64,000 nt of DNA, from assembly GCA_017165825.1 (NCBI GenBank), contig CM029372.1:8950481-9014480 (forward strand), written 5' to 3'. Position 1 is the first letter of the stretch. The number at the start of each line of letters is the position of its first letter. The notes beneath the pieces were generated by a model. The model was given only the letters and a program-made list of their open reading frames with translations, was not told the origin of the DNA and searched no databases. A program made the position numbers and the translations under genes. This stretch comes from Hepsetus odoe (taxonomy: Eukaryota; Chordata; Actinopteri; Characiformes; Hepsetidae). Positions 36,000-49,098 of the stretch are shown here, piece after piece.

Positions 36000-38722
36000 G
36001 TGTTCACTTTTGAAGAGAAAAATCACGACAAAACATTTCTAGTCGGACAACAGCTGTTTTAGCAGCCCGATAAGAATACCTGCTTTATTCAGTCGAGGCC
36101 TCAGTATGGCTTTCAGCTGTTTTTCAAAGGAAACCTGCTTCATAAAATATCACTAGCACACTTGTCCACTGCAGCTGGGAGCAGATGTGTAAGTGATTTA
36201 GTAAGATAAACATACATGACCCAGACGTCTGGCGCTGACCAATCGCACAAAAACCCTTCTATATTTCTCCTCAGTAGGCCAACAGCATGTAGCACATTGT
36301 AGAGTACAACACAAGTTCACAATCAATATGGTCCAATTATCAGTTTAAAAAGGTCAACAGCATGCCACCGGGGACACGTAATACGTCCAAATGGGTTTTA
36401 CAACTTGCTTCTGTATTATTAAACCTTCATGTTGTTGATCACGAAAAGATATTATTGTGCTTTTCAATGATTCCTGATAGAAATCATTTACTATTTTGGC
36501 GCCTGCGGTCTAGTAACAAGGATCAATACAATAAAATGAATAGACAAAGTCTTTCCACTTACTAAACCATGCAAAATGGTCATAGATTGACACTGTAGTG
36601 TCAAAATGTCTTTAAACAGCCCAAGTGCTCCAGCAGAGCCTGCCAATATGATAAATTCAGTTGGACCAAAGCACTCTAATTTGTCCAGCTTTTGCGAAGA
36701 TGATGTAAACACTCCAAAGATTACTTCACCATAGTTTATTTTTGCTCTCATTCATCTAAGAGTGAGTCATCGCCTTTGATCTCACAGACCATTTTTCTCT
36801 TTTTCTTTATTAATCAGTTCATTAAAGCATGCCTGAGCAGAGCGGTTTGTTCAGACTCTAAGCACAGAGTGACTCACTCCAGTCACCATTCATTCTGGCC
36901 TTTCATTTCTAAAACACAGCTCATCCTATGGAAAAAATCATCACTGTATCAGAGCAGAGAGACAAAGTAGCAAAATCCATTAACAGAAATGTCATTTTTG
37001 CCTTTAGCATTAGATCAGAGGAGAACCATCTGGGCCTTGAGATGAAATGATCTGGGCCTATTCCTATCTAGGAGCTAAACAAAAACTGAAAAGTAGAAAA
37101 AGACTAAAATGTCTAATGTAATTTTAGTTCATTTTTCAGCTGAATCCTGTTAAAAATCAACACTGCAGCGCTTTTTGGGAAGCTCAATTCAGTTCAAAGA
37201 GTTTTCTTTTACTTGGTGCTATTTGGGTTGGGACAGCTTAGAGCTCTCTGAATTCACAAACTGTTCTTCCATCATAATAATTAAGAAGCACAATTTGATT
37301 CTTCAGTCACTTTTGGATAGAAAATTCAAATGTTTAGTGTAGAATGGAGAACATTTTTTGTTTGTGCAAATTTTTGGTTCCAGAGAGATGCTACCACAAA
37401 ACGTATTGTCCAAGGGAAGCATTGTCATGTTTTCCTTGTTTTTGAGTGTGTTTATTTATGGTCCGAAAAAGACAATTCATCTCTAAAAGTCACAAATTGA
37501 ACTTTCGTTAACATATAAACAAATCCTAGCTTGAACTCGGCCTTCTAAACAATAGATTCAACAAAAGATAACAAAACACCCTGCCAGCTTAAATGTGTAT
37601 TAATGATGCTTTGTGACCTTTGCTCGTTTGTTTGTTTCTACTACAATTAAACATGAAACAGAGAGGTTCTATCAGATCATCTCTACTTTTTACATTTCGT
37701 CACTGAGCATGGTTACCCAGAGTGAATTATAAATAAATAATTCTGCCCCTTCCAGTCCAAGCTTTGTCTCGTCTCCAAGTGTGTTCAAAGGAGTCTTGCT
37801 GTGATGCCTCTGGTGCTGGAGGCATACAGGAAATGGAGTGATGCTTTTCCTGAGGCCCAGCACTCTGGAAAGTTTCCTCTTTAACGCTGATCTAGGATCA
37901 GTTCTCTCTGTCCAAATCCATCAAAGTGGACCGAGAGCAGCAGGAAAGCACAACTTTGAAGTATCCAACAAGGCAGAGGAAACAGAGCGCAGAATCAGAT
38001 GATCTAAGAACAGTTTTCTTTTTCTAGCTTGCTAATCATGGCACGTTTCGACAGATGTAGCTGATTTAAGATCAGTACTGCTACAAATGTCATCCCCCAG
38101 CTGGGTTCAGAAACTCCATTGTGTCCCCACTGACTCTGCCATTCTGAGCATATCTATAGCTGACAGGCTATAAAGGGCACCTAGTCTTAAAGTTCCTTAA
38201 AGATCATACTGCACTGATCTGGCATTCTGAAGCAAACATTTTCATTCTAAAATGAAGGGGGTAATGCTTTTGTATGTACATCACCATTATAGAGACGAGC
38301 GTGTCTGGTTTTACATGGTAAATTGGTCACTCAACAAGGAGCAGGTTGTAAGTGCGTTAAACTTTGTGTTTATATTAAGCAATTCAGAACAAAGTCACAT
38401 GCACCACACTCAGTGACACCAGCTTGTAGCATGGACAGTAGTTTTTTTTTTTTTTACATATCATGATGGTCATATATTAAGTTCATCTGTGATGTGTTAT
38501 GTAGCCTAGATTAAGAGTAAAAAGAATTTTCTAAAAAAGACTAACAGCATGGTCTCTATGAGTCAAACGTTAACATCAGGGGTGGAAAAAATGGTGAAAT
38601 CACAGTTCACAGTTTGAATCCTTCACAGTGGTTCAGTAATCTAGAAACATAAGCAATATCCACAAAAATCAGAGATGATATAATAATAGTTTATCACAAT
38701 AAGTTTTGTCATGCTGCAGGGA
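36000..38722. other. Non-coding stretch, nothing recognised
   Basis: Ordinary AT-rich sequence with no repeat family, exon or simple array of note. Confidence 0.5.
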
Positions 38723-38922
38723 GGTGGTGGTCTAGTGGTAGGATACTTATCTATGGACCTATGGCTCGAGAGTGCCCAGGTTCAAATCCCACCTCTGCCA
38801 CTATTGCCACTGGGTCCCTGAGCAAGACCCTTAACCCTGAGTGTCTCCAGGGGGACTGTCCCTGTAATTAGGACATGGAAGGCGCTCTGGATAAGAGCGT
38901 CTGCTAAATGCTGCAAATGTAA
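38723..38922 (+). repeat. tRNA-derived SINE with L2-like tail, full length
   Basis: This copy reads in the sense direction from GGTGGTGGTCTAGTGGTAGG through box B-like GGTTCAAATCC and the body CTGGGTCCCTGAGCAAGAC to the tail GATAAGAGCGTCTGCTAAATG. It ends in TGCAAATGTAAAC. Apart from box B and a few substitutions it matches the copy at 691-897 along its length. Confidence 0.88.
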
Positions 38923-41659
38923 ACACTCAAAATAATTTTAATACTACTACTAATAATAATTATAATAATATAATAATATATGTTAATATATGTTAATAAA
39001 ACTGCTTGAAATTTTCACTGCGTAAAACTAACAATAGGTTGCTAATAAAAACATGATGTTATAAGAATGTTTATCGAACTAGGACTTTTCTTCTTTATCT
39101 TTTCTCCTAGAGTTGCAGCAACTATGATGGGCATTTACAGAAGCAAGGAGCTGACTTCCAGTAGTCAGTTAGTAGCTTTACTGGCACATATATGCATTTG
39201 GTGAGAAAAGGTCAGCTTTTCAACACCCAGTGAGACTCATTTTGAACATTATTAGTGGCACTTAGAGCAGAGGCCCCAGGGAGAGCCCTAACAAGGGTAA
39301 TATGGATCTGATTAAGCTCAGAGCATAGGCAGAGAGGGCAGTGCTTGGGTGAATGCCGTTTGAATAATTCATGTGGCGCCACAGGCCTACCTCACTCACT
39401 CTCTATCTTTTTAAAGTGAAAGCCACACCTTTGGCTCCTCCAGCAGAGAGCCACAAGCTGCTCCATTAAAACAACAGACCACAAGTGAATGAAAAGAATT
39501 GCATGAAGCAAACTGCAGTCAGTCAAGAAGAACGTATGACAAAATAATTGTATAAATAACAGCTGATAATTTGGCTTTCCAAATTATATAAGAACTGTTT
39601 GACGGAAACATGCAAAAAAAAGTTTTATTTTACTTTATTTTGCAGAACTTCACGGGTCTCACAGAGAAAGGTTTGCCAAGGAAGGCTTAACAGCTGAAAG
39701 GTGTTGATGAGTACTGACATCACAGCAACGGACATGTTTGCTTAATGTTTACTATGCAATAGTCTTAGGAACATAAATTATTTCAAATAATTTTTCTTGG
39801 TAATAAGTGTGTTTTGCCTATAAAACCCTCATTGGCAGTAATCAAATGTAAAAAGAAAACCCTAAAATAGTAAAATAGTCTTCTGCTTGATACTGCCAGC
39901 TATTGCTTACATTTATTAAGATCCTTCAGCAGCATTCTTGATGTAATTTAATAACGCATCGATTGTCCAAATTGGCTACAGGGTTACAACTATAGACATT
40001 ACTGAGCATGCAACAAAGAGAGGGTTTAAATGCTTAAATGAAAACACTAACAGACTCAAAACACTACTTACGTGATTAATGTTAATTTTATTTGTTAGAG
40101 TATTAATGTTTTATGAGCAAAGATTTCCCCCTACTAAGTTTATGGGGGTTTTTTTTTTTTTACATGAAATCTGTTGATTTTAAAACAATTTTCAAATGAG
40201 TTGAATGGAGTGTTATATATACTGCAATGTATTAACTATATCACTGTAGAGTACCTCTGGATTCATATTTTCGTCTCTGGATAACATACACCTTTCCACC
40301 TCACCAAATCCAGGTCTTCTCACGCAAGCACTCACTCATGCTGACACACTCCCTCAAAAGGCAGGGGTTTTTATGAGGATCAGTGGATTCTGTGATGACG
40401 GGATTAATTCCATCTTTAGATCACAAGGGGTGCTTTAGAGTTATTCTTCTTTCAGCAGGACTTATAAGGCCTTACATCTCATCTCAACATCTAAGGAAAG
40501 CATGGCATTAGGCTGTGAGCATGTCGTAATTGAGCAACCATGTCTCACACAGACACTGCTCTGAAACGCTATCAGAGCACCATCTAAACTAAATAACACA
40601 CTTCAAGCATAAAATACATTCTGTATGTTCAGCGCACAACTAGCTCGGGATATTAGGAATGTGGGGTGAATTTTACATAGTGTGAGCGAGTGTGTAGCAA
40701 GCATTTCACAATAGGTAAAACACCAGTTCCTCTGGCAGGTCCAAGCAAGTTGCAATTTATTGCCCAACATGCAAAGCCACTAAGTGGGACCATAAGGCAA
40801 TAAGTGTGCACTCATTTATAAAACACAGCACACCCAACAGCCTGCCCCACATAACAGGAGTGAAACTAAACTTGTATAAAACTTCCTTACGACCAATTCT
40901 GACCAGCCCAGTGGCAACATGTTACAGAAACAACAGGCTTGCTTTCAGGAGCCTTATTCCAGTCTCACAGCCTCCCGCTACCCCTCTCTGAACACAAAGA
41001 GGTGTTCATTCCCCCCAGGTGTGTCCTGCTCTGCAGTCAGCAGGAGAGCAACCAGTCAAGCTCTGGGAGGGATCCCTTACTTATGTAGGCCTGCATGTGC
41101 ACTTACGTCTGTGTGTATAGGTCTATGTGTGAGTGTCTGTGTGACTCTGTGGCACAAACGCATGGTTCAGCTTCATCAACTGGCCTCACACATTAGCCGT
41201 TTCCCTCTGAAACTTGTGCTCACTCTCTTTCTCTCTCTGTTCTTTATCTCCACCCAGGCCCACCTGAACAAACCCACATCAGAGAGTTCAGACGGAGCTA
41301 CCTGAACCCAGTCCTGGCTTGCACCCTCCACACCTTCCATACACTCCACACCACCGCCAGTGTAGGCCCAGAACAGATAAACACACCACTCCAAGTGCTG
41401 GAAAGCAAAGCCAAGAGAGCAGGCAGACTAGAAGGAGGCTGTTTATACAGGTGCTCTGGGAATGAACTGAGCACCTTTGAAGGAGAGAAAGAAGAGGAGA
41501 TTCAATATTCTGGCTTCCTTACACCAAAACCTGGTTAATATGCTCAAAGAAGAAAAAAGGCATTTATAAAAGCACCAAACTTTATGCTTGTCAGGAGAGT
41601 CTCAACCCAAAAGGAACATATAACGGAAAACAGCATTTTGGACCCATAACCCAGAGGTC
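38923..41659. other. Non-coding stretch, nothing recognised
   Basis: It starts with a short ATT/AAT-rich run (38938-39000). A poly-T run lies at 40148-40161. No exon or repeat family is recognised. Confidence 0.5.
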
Positions 41660-42056
41660 GTTGGATTGAAACCATCTTCTGCTATACACATTCCATTCCT
41701 CACCACCCAGGCTACCCAGCTGCTTGTCCAGTCTCTGGTCATCTCCAAACAGGACTACTGTAACTTTCTTTTGGCGGGAACTGCACTGGGTCCCTGTGGC
41801 TGCCCGTATCAAGTTTTAATCTTTAACACTGGCTTTCAAGGCCAAGACATGCACCGAGACCTTTCGCAATCCTGGCTCCTCAGTGGTGGAATGAACTTCC
41901 TTGTGTGGTCAGAACTGCTGAATCCCTTGCTGTCCTCAAGCATCGTCTGAAGGTGCACCTGTTCAAGGAAATTCTATGGGAATAGCCTTCCCTGTCTAGC
42001 TTTGCTCTTATATATTTCTACACTTTCTTCTCTTCATCTGCTAAATGCCGTAAATG
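41660..42056 (+). mobile_element. L2-type LINE, 3' end of the reverse transcriptase ORF plus tail
   Basis: The plus-strand frame from about 41666 reads TQLLVQSLVISKQDYCNFLL, the motif just after the reverse transcriptase core in L2/CR1-group LINEs. With frameshifts it continues through the LHWVPVAARIKF-like and WWNELP-like C-terminal blocks (here WWNELPCVVRTAES-like after a shift). It ends near CTGCTAAATGCCGTAAATGT, the L2 tail. The copy is strongly 5'-truncated and has deletions, so it is dead. An A-rich run (42062-42109) follows. It is relevant as the LINE lineage that shares its tail with the SINEs in this window. Confidence 0.78.
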
Positions 42057-42236
42057 TCTTCTTTTTAAAAAAAAAACAAAAAAAGAAAACAAAAACAAAA
42101 AAAAAATCTTCTGGCACTAGTACCTATCAGTCACAGGTTAATCAGTTTGCCATGTGGCTGAGAAATGGTTAATCAGTAGTTGTTGATACTGTTGCAAGTT
42201 ACTAGAATGAAAATCCTTTCTTAATAGAAAGTGCTG

Positions 42237-42283
42237 ATGTAAGTCGCTCTGGATAAGAGCATCTGCTAAATGCTGTAAATGTT
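42237..42283 (+). repeat. Orphan L2/SINE 3' tail
   Basis: The 45-base segment GTAAGTCGCTCTGGATAAGAG followed by CATCTGCTAAATGCTGTAAATG is the tail shared by the SINE family and L2 LINEs. No SINE head precedes it. It lies about 180 bases after an L2 coding remnant and may be the displaced true 3' end of that LINE. Confidence 0.7.
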
Positions 42284-43276
42284 TTGCTTTTCTTTGCTTT
42301 TGAAGTAAGAGTGGTAGTAGTCTTAAAATAAACACTTTGTATCAAACAAATCTATACTGTCCATATATGGAAACTGCACTGCTTACAGTTTATTCTGAAG
42401 GGATGTTGTTCTTTTTTGAAAAGAACAGAAAAGCCTGTACATGTTTAAACCCAGTCATTCTTACTGAAGTTATAAGAAGTGTTTCAGCCTGAGCTGCATG
42501 AATGAGGCACAATGACGGTCTTTAAGGATCTAAAGGAACTTAACCATAGATCAGATAAAAAATAGTCAGCTAAGGATCATTTGATCTGCTTTTAGCACAT
42601 AAAATAGCATTGATTGCATGAATGTGGGTTGATGTCTAACACGATCTGATTGCAAAAGGCTCAATCCCCTATATTTTCCCCTGCACCTTAAATGTACTTG
42701 GCCAGATAGACTCATTTAGGCAAATGAAAGAAAAACAAGGGGAAACATACGATAGCAGGAGGAGAGGGGCTTTCATTAGGTTCTTCTTGAAAGATTAATT
42801 TGTGATAACAGTAATTCTATCTAAATTCTCTCCATTTTTTCCCAGCAATTTACCATTTACTCATTCAGTCTGCACATTTAACCTGCAATCATAATGATAT
42901 GAAACGAATCTGGCTTCATTACTTAAATCACTTATGAAGCAAGAAGGAATAACAGACCCTATCAAAGCAAACAGAGCGACTAGGGAAAGGAAAAACAAAA
43001 GATTAGTATATTTGGATGAAATTCAGAACAAAACAGAAAATACACCAAAAAAAAAAAAAAAAAAATCATGGACAGGGAGCTGCAACAGAATCAAAACACA
43101 AACAGTGCAATCATCATTAAGGACTAGAGGGGAGATCAGGTCAACCTCAAATGTAAACAAACACGTCACTAATGTCGCTCATACACGCCCCCCCCCTCCC
43201 CCCTTCACTAAAGAACGAAAATATGGCATCAATGTCTGTTCACAGAGAGACACTGCGAAAACAGCAATTTCCTGAG

Positions 43277-43870
43277 TTTATTTTTCTTTACCATTTTATT
43301 TCATTTCTGAAAGATTTGTCATGGCCCAGCATGAGCCAAACCAGAAACAAAACATCCAAATGACCCAGTCTCCTGGATAGTATGTCAGCCCTTTATAGTG
43401 CAGCAGGAGTACTGTAAGTGTGTGTTAATGCAAAAGCACACGGCGGACAGAAACAAAATGATGAGCTGAGTTCAGCCAGTCAGAGGAGAGAAGCTCTGGT
43501 TTATCTGAAATAAAATATGTATGGTTAACAATGATACTGAGATCATAGCAACGCTCTTAGAAAGACCATCTACATGAAGCATCAGTGATGGGTGATGCTT
43601 CACTACATTGGAGAAACACTTTCCACTGAACTGAACAACAGCTGTATTCACCAACTAATAAGAGGCTAATTTCAGAAGGACTGCACTAAAACATATTGAC
43701 AGTGTAGCAGTGCACAGCAGTGGGACTCAAGGAAAATGTATGACTGAAGAGGTATGATGGGTTTAGTGACTGCAGTGTTTGAGGTGAGAAGAATCAGCCA
43801 CAAATAAGCTCATACCCTTGACATGCAACAACAATTTCATGAATCCAGTTTAGCCAGCTGGAGCAGAATC
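43277..43870 (-). promoter_or_regulatory. Possible 3' UTR with poly(A) signals
   Basis: Downstream of the TAA stop on the minus strand, the first AATAAA hexamers occur at 43295-43300 and 43277-43282 (TTTATT on the plus strand). If used, they give a 3' UTR of about 0.6 kb. No other feature was seen in this stretch. The hexamer is common by chance in AT-rich DNA, so this is tentative. Confidence 0.25.
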
Positions 43871-43988
43871 TTAATATTCTCTTTCTTCGGAGGACCTCCT
43901 GTAGCTGCTTGCCTTCTTGGACAGAGTAAGTCTGAGCAACGACATTCGGTCTGGTGTTGGGTACATTCCACCTAACTCATCAGCAGTG
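43871..43988 (-). CDS. Terminal coding exon D with the stop codon of the unidentified gene
   Basis: The acceptor is TTTTGTGTGCATTAG on the minus strand. AG from exon C plus C makes serine, then 38 codons follow (TADELGGMYPTPDRMSLLRL and 18 more, ending SSEEREY) before TAA at 43873-43871. The tail is basic and serine-rich (SKKASSYRRSSEE), the kind of C-terminus often phosphorylated, but this is only an inference. No GT donor precedes the stop in frame, so this is read as the last coding exon. A (GA)n array at 44094-44120 sits in the intron about 100 bases upstream of the acceptor. The family is not recognised. Confidence 0.7.
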
Positions 43989-44087
43989 CTAATGCACACA
44001 AAACACACATTCACGTGTAGTGACGTCATTGTGGAGCTCAAAGGACACACAGAACGTGAGTATTCAAACAGAGGGATTGCAGAAGGG

Positions 44088-44120
44088 AGAAAAGGAGAGA
44101 GAGAGAGAGAGAGAGAGAGA
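44088..44120. repeat. (GA)n microsatellite, intronic
   Basis: About 13 GA units lie in the last intron of the host gene, 100 bases from the exon D acceptor. On the gene strand it reads (TC)n. Confidence 0.94.
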
Positions 44121-45715
44121 ACAGATGTGAACAGACAAACACTCTGAGGGTATGGGATAAAACAGCCACTTCCATTTTCCTGTTTTGACATACAGGAGAA
44201 GTTTCCAAAAGTGCACAGAGATAAATGAAAAATACTCACAGAGCAAACTACACCTTTTTAAGGGGGGTTTCTAAATCTCCACAGTGATGAATCAGACATG
44301 ACTGTTTCATTAGAAGACCATAATTCCCTCTGTCTCCCAACCACTACTGGAAGCAGCTCAAAAGACTGGGTGTTCTTTCCACCATCTCTTTAGCAGACTG
44401 TTGTGTCTTCACCAGACATAAAAAAAACCCAATGCAATCTGTGCGAAAACACTTATATTTATTGGCTCCTGACAGATCCCTATAGTCTCAGTGGAACTTG
44501 ACTGATAAGATTTTGGCAGTTTTGTTTAAACAGAAAACCAAAAGTAGAGTCACAGAGCGGAATTAGCCATTTTTTTCAATCAAAATAATCCTTTCAAAGC
44601 AAAGTATTGATGACTGTTCTGAGAACTGTTATATGTTCTGCCACAAAAATGACAGTTGCAGCACATTTTACCTCAATTCACATATGAATATCAGCTGTGC
44701 TGACACACATGAGACATCATGCAATTATGAAAAGAATTGCTCTCACAGGAGCTGGAGTTTGAGGCAGGTAAAGTGGCTTTGACACTAAGCCAAAGTGAAA
44801 ACACCGCACTCTTGTCCCCTACACACAGTATTCAGGCATCAAACTGTCAGGGCATCCTGGTCTCCTTAAAAGTAAATATATTCTTTTTGTTTTTTGAGGT
44901 TTAGTCAGTAATGTCTGAAATGTGGGGCTGTATTTCATGAATAAATCTTTGGTCTTTTTATTTTTTGTTATTCTAAAACAGCAAACTGATTAACAGAAAA
45001 AATGTGTGATTAATTATGAGTGATGAATTAAACCTCAAAATAATAATTTATTGCAGCCCTACAGTAGTTTCATATTTAACGGAATGCAATGAAATACTAC
45101 AACTGATACTTGTGCTGCTCTGGATACTTAACCACACGCAAATTTGCTCCCTTTAAAATGCATCATACGGTAAGTTAAATTTGATAATTACTAATTATTT
45201 CAACAATGTGTTTTTCTGAGTCAATCAAAATTTCATCATTCGTCATGTCCTTTTGATTCATTGTATTGCCTCTTCATGAGCTATGAAATAGAAATTATAC
45301 TACTGAAATTTTAAGTGATTTAATACATATAAATTTATCTGTGATTTAACTGTGGTTTAATGTTGTTTAATATAAGTCCTGTAAGTCGCTTGAGGCAGTT
45401 TGTTACATTGATTCGGCTGCTTTGTGTCACGACAGTCATGGTAATACACAGACGTTGCTGCTTTAGTAAAGGATGAGACACAAATTTGCAGCAAAAGGTC
45501 AGAACATTAACCAGAGATCACAACAAAACCTGACAGATATTTAAAAGCTATAAATCAGTACACTATTTTTCTGTAAAAAAAAAAAAAATATTAAGATCAC
45601 AATAAATTCTAATTGTAAGCATACAATTAGTAGCAATTATTATGTGTTTGTTTAAACATTGTTAAGTCCATTGTAATTTAAACTCACAGTTAAAACACAC
45701 AACCAACTAGGAGGA

Positions 45716-45912
45716 GGCCACAGGGCAGACCCAAGAAACGCTGGAAAGATTATATATCTCGGCTGACCTGGGAGCGCCTCAGGATCCCCCAGGAGGAGCT
45801 AGTCTAACTGACCAAGAAACGGGACATCTGAACTGACCTCCACAGCCAGCTACCACCACGACCTGGTCCCGGATAAGCATTTATTTCTAATGGATAAACG
45901 GATGGATAATTT
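45716..45912 (+). mobile_element. Rex-like non-LTR retrotransposon, 3' end
   Basis: AGGAGGCCACAGGGCAGACC to CGCTGGAAAGATTATATATC to CGGCTGACCTGGGAGCGCCT encodes, with small shifts, the GRPKKRWKDYISRLTWERL-type C-terminus seen in fish Rex/RTE-group LINEs. It is followed by a 3' UTR and an end reading GGATAAACGGATGGATAA. Such elements usually end in GATG-type repeats, and one imperfect unit remains. The copy is 5'-truncated to about 200 bases. It lies in the intron between exons C and D of the host gene. I am not sure which Rex family it belongs to. Confidence 0.62.
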
Positions 45913-45949
45913 GACTAATTCATTCTTATATTTGATAATCCATGCATGC

Positions 45950-46060
45950 TGGTAGCATCCATGCATCCATCTGTTATCTGAACTGCTTTACCAGGGTCAT
46001 GGAAAGTGCTGGAGTCAATGCCAGCACACACAGGTGTGCTCGTAACAGAGTGCGATAAGT
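45950..46060 (+). repeat. CATCCATC-associated dispersed repeat fragment
   Basis: CATGCATCCATCTGTTATCT then ACCAGGGTCATGGAAAGTGC then GGAGTCAATGCCAGCACACA resembles the common fish repeat that starts with CATCCATC and continues CAGGGTC, GCTGGAG and CAGCACACA. The piece at 33008-33165 looks related. The sequence is degenerate. Confidence 0.45.
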
Positions 46061-47855
46061 TCATGTGTTTGCTGAGGGCATTGGATAAAAATCTAAAACC
46101 GGGAAAAAAATCTGGATTTTTGAAACAGATAATATAAAGTATAAAAAGTCCACCAATCTGTGGAAATCTGTCTTTAAGCATCACTTGTTCATGTGTTTCA
46201 TGTGATACTGCACAGGATGCAGTGTAAAAGTATGATGCATTAGACACAAAGGGTCAGGAAAAGGAAGGAAAACCTGAAAGCCTTGAAAAGCTAGATATTC
46301 ATTTCAGTGCCTTAAAGTATTTTGTTTGGAGTTTCTTTTACAGCGTATTTCACATAAACTACTTCTTGTGTATATTAACAGAACATTAAGCTTACGCAAG
46401 AGTGATTAAACGAATGAGCAGATGCTGGCAGTTTCTCACACGTTCTGCCACATTTGAACAATCAGAGGAAATTTGGCACGTCTGACCCAGCAGTGTTTGA
46501 AATCCAGAAAGACAGGCCGAGAGAATGCACAGTTTGATGTATGTGCAGTATTACTAGGATGATGAAAGTGTTCAACAGATAAGAAATGACTGTACTGTCA
46601 GCTGTGCAGGATGTGAAGGAGCAACACCCCACACACAGCCTCACACGTGAAAGGTCAGACAAACTGTAATGTATCAGTATCTTCAGCAAGTATTTATTAT
46701 ATGAGAAGGCAAACTGGCATGTGGAAACAAAAGAAATGCATTTGCAGAGCAAAACACGACAGAAGTAAATGCTGTGCTCGCTAGCCAACCATGATATTAG
46801 AATAGAAATAAATATTAGAATAAAAATAAGTAAATAAATAAGCACCGAAATGAATAAAAAGGTCATAGTTTGCCAACACAAAATACATTATCTAATAACC
46901 ATCTTTTCTTGGAAAAGCTATGTACTCCCCTCACTAATGCATTAACACAGTTAATTATGAAGTGAATAAAAGACTTCTTTTTGACTAGATTGTTTCACTC
47001 TCATGGCACTAAGCCAAGTTTAAATCATAATCATGCATTGACAAACTGTCCTGAAATTCTACTGTTTAGATAATGCAGCTCTATTTAATAATTAAGCATA
47101 TAATTTCCTGGAAATTACATATCCATGCAAAACGGCATGAACTCTTCTACTTTCCTCAAAATAGACAAAGCCATTCGCTGTAGAATATACCCTTGCATGA
47201 GTGAAAATAAAGGGGTATGCCCCTCAAAGCCATCATTGCTGTAGTCCTCCAAAACATTCAATCTTAATGGCCATATTTTAACAGCAATATTAAAACTGCT
47301 CCCCCCCCCCCACTTCATACTCCTAATGCTCTCTCACATCAGTCTAACAACCATCACATGACCGCTTAACACCAGAACAGCACAGTTCAGATATAACACT
47401 TGGGACACAAGGCCATTTCACCAAACATGTCTACTGCAGATCATCAGCAGCTAATCTAGCTATAGGTGGAACATGGCATGAACATTTCAAACTCAAACCC
47501 AAACAGAAATCACACACATAGAGAAGTGGGGCCAAGATCTGAGCCAGGAGAAGGGAAATAAAAAACACAATCAGCTTTAATGAGGCACAAGGTCTTATAC
47601 AGGCTTCTGTGCATTATTTCAATGAAAATGACGGCACAAAATGTATATGCATGATATTTTATTAAAATCCTTAACAAAAATGAATGAGTATGAATATGGG
47701 TGAGATAAACTCACCATTCATGCTCAGATGCTGAAATAGGCTTTTGCTGTTTCAGGAATGATTTGATCAAAAGCAGAAACAAACAGGCAAGTAAACATGT
47801 CAAATCATCAAGAGGAAGGCTCATCTGGAAACAGAAGCCTATAATTAAATGATAC

Positions 47856-47924
47856 CTGTTTGAATTCAATCGTTGTGTAGAGACAGATTCCTCCTCCTTT
47901 GCCAAGAAAGGCCTTGTCAGTAGA
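47856..47924 (-). CDS. Coding exon C (69 nt) of the unidentified minus-strand gene
   Basis: The minus strand shows a textbook pyrimidine tract CTCTTTCTCTCTTTCAG, 69 open bases, then CAG followed by GTATCA. Leftover CA from exon B plus T makes histidine. Twenty-two codons follow (LLTRPFLAKEEESVSTQRLNSN) and AG is left for exon D. The exon length is a multiple of three, so it could be skipped without a frame change, provided the joined codon stays open. The segment is hydrophilic, with the acidic KEEES patch. Because the three-base periodicity and both splice sites agree with the neighbouring exons, chance is unlikely. Confidence 0.72.
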
Positions 47925-48977
47925 CTGAAAGAGAGAAAGAGTAGCAGTTCCTTGTCTTTTTGTTTTCAAGAATGTATAAATTGCTGAGGATGAAAGAAAT
48001 AAAGAGATTAAAGCCAGCAGCAACAAGATAAAAAGTTTAATGCAGAGACAGATGAGATGGTCTACAAGGGTGAAGTTCAAAGTTTTCCTTACAAACATAC
48101 AGGAGCACATAATAACTGCTACACAAAAAAGGAATTTACAGCTTTAAACACAATCCCCAAAACTGCTTAAGCTCTGCAGAATTCTGCAGTCGCATAAAGA
48201 GATTGTGAAGAACTTTCACATTTACTAGCGATTCTTTATCAACACCATCAAAGCTCACCCTCTGTTTTTCTTTTCTTAATCTAGGAAAAGATTAAATTAA
48301 CTACTTTAGAACTTAAATTAAATAAAAAAATAAAAAGGGATTTAAAGATAAAAGCTTTCATTTGAATTGAAATAAGATTCTAGAGCATTATGATGATACA
48401 TACTATTGTTCTTCACTGTCATTTCAAATTATCGGTAAGATTAAACTAGCGCTTTTCCAACAAACAGAGTGAACTAGCATGGTGCTGCAGGCCCCAAACA
48501 CAATCACCATTACGGCTCTACCCACTGACCTGAAAGCATCAACTCTACAAGTGAAGAAGCACTGTTTTTTTAGGAGAAGTGGTTAGAGCACACAATTAGC
48601 AATTATAGAGGCATAGGTCTACAGGCTGGCAGACAAGTTGTATAGGCACTCAGCATAATTCCAGGTATCAGTTGGCATTCAGTTGACATAGCTTTAGCCC
48701 CTGGGAAACTCTAATTGACTCTATTCTTAAAACTGGCTTTCCATTACCCAAGCATTTCTGCCCTAAAGTAGCTCAGCAGTTCTGCACTAGACCTCACAAC
48801 TTAGTCCTCTAAAGGTCTATTACTTCAGGGCCTTAAGCACTCAACACACTACTGAGCCCCCCTTTTTCAGAAAAATGCTTTAGAGGGACTCTGGAGGAGG
48901 CTGGAGGAGGCAGACAAACAAAACAATAGAGCACAGATTTAATAGGCTTCACTGGAGTGCGCTGTACTAGGTGAAAA

Positions 48978-49058
48978 GATGGATGGATGAATGGATGAAT
49001 GAATGGATGGACGGATGGATGGATAGATGCCTGGATGGATGGATGGATGGATGGATGA
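48978..49058. repeat. (GGAT)n microsatellite, intronic
   Basis: GATGGATGAATGGATGAATG and later five perfect GGAT units lie about 40 bases from exon B. Tails of this kind often mark Rex-type LINE ends, but no LINE sequence was seen next to it. Confidence 0.9.
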
Positions 49059-49098
49059 ATAATAATGCAAAAAACTCTTTATAAGTCACTATACTCAC

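Noticed and set aside
47715..47746. Possible 32-nt cassette exon on the minus strand between exons C and D (acceptor TGAAACAG, donor GTGAGT)
   Set aside because: Including it shifts exon D out of frame to an early stop, and the acceptor lacks a good pyrimidine tract. It could be a poison exon, but direct C-to-D joining is cleaner.
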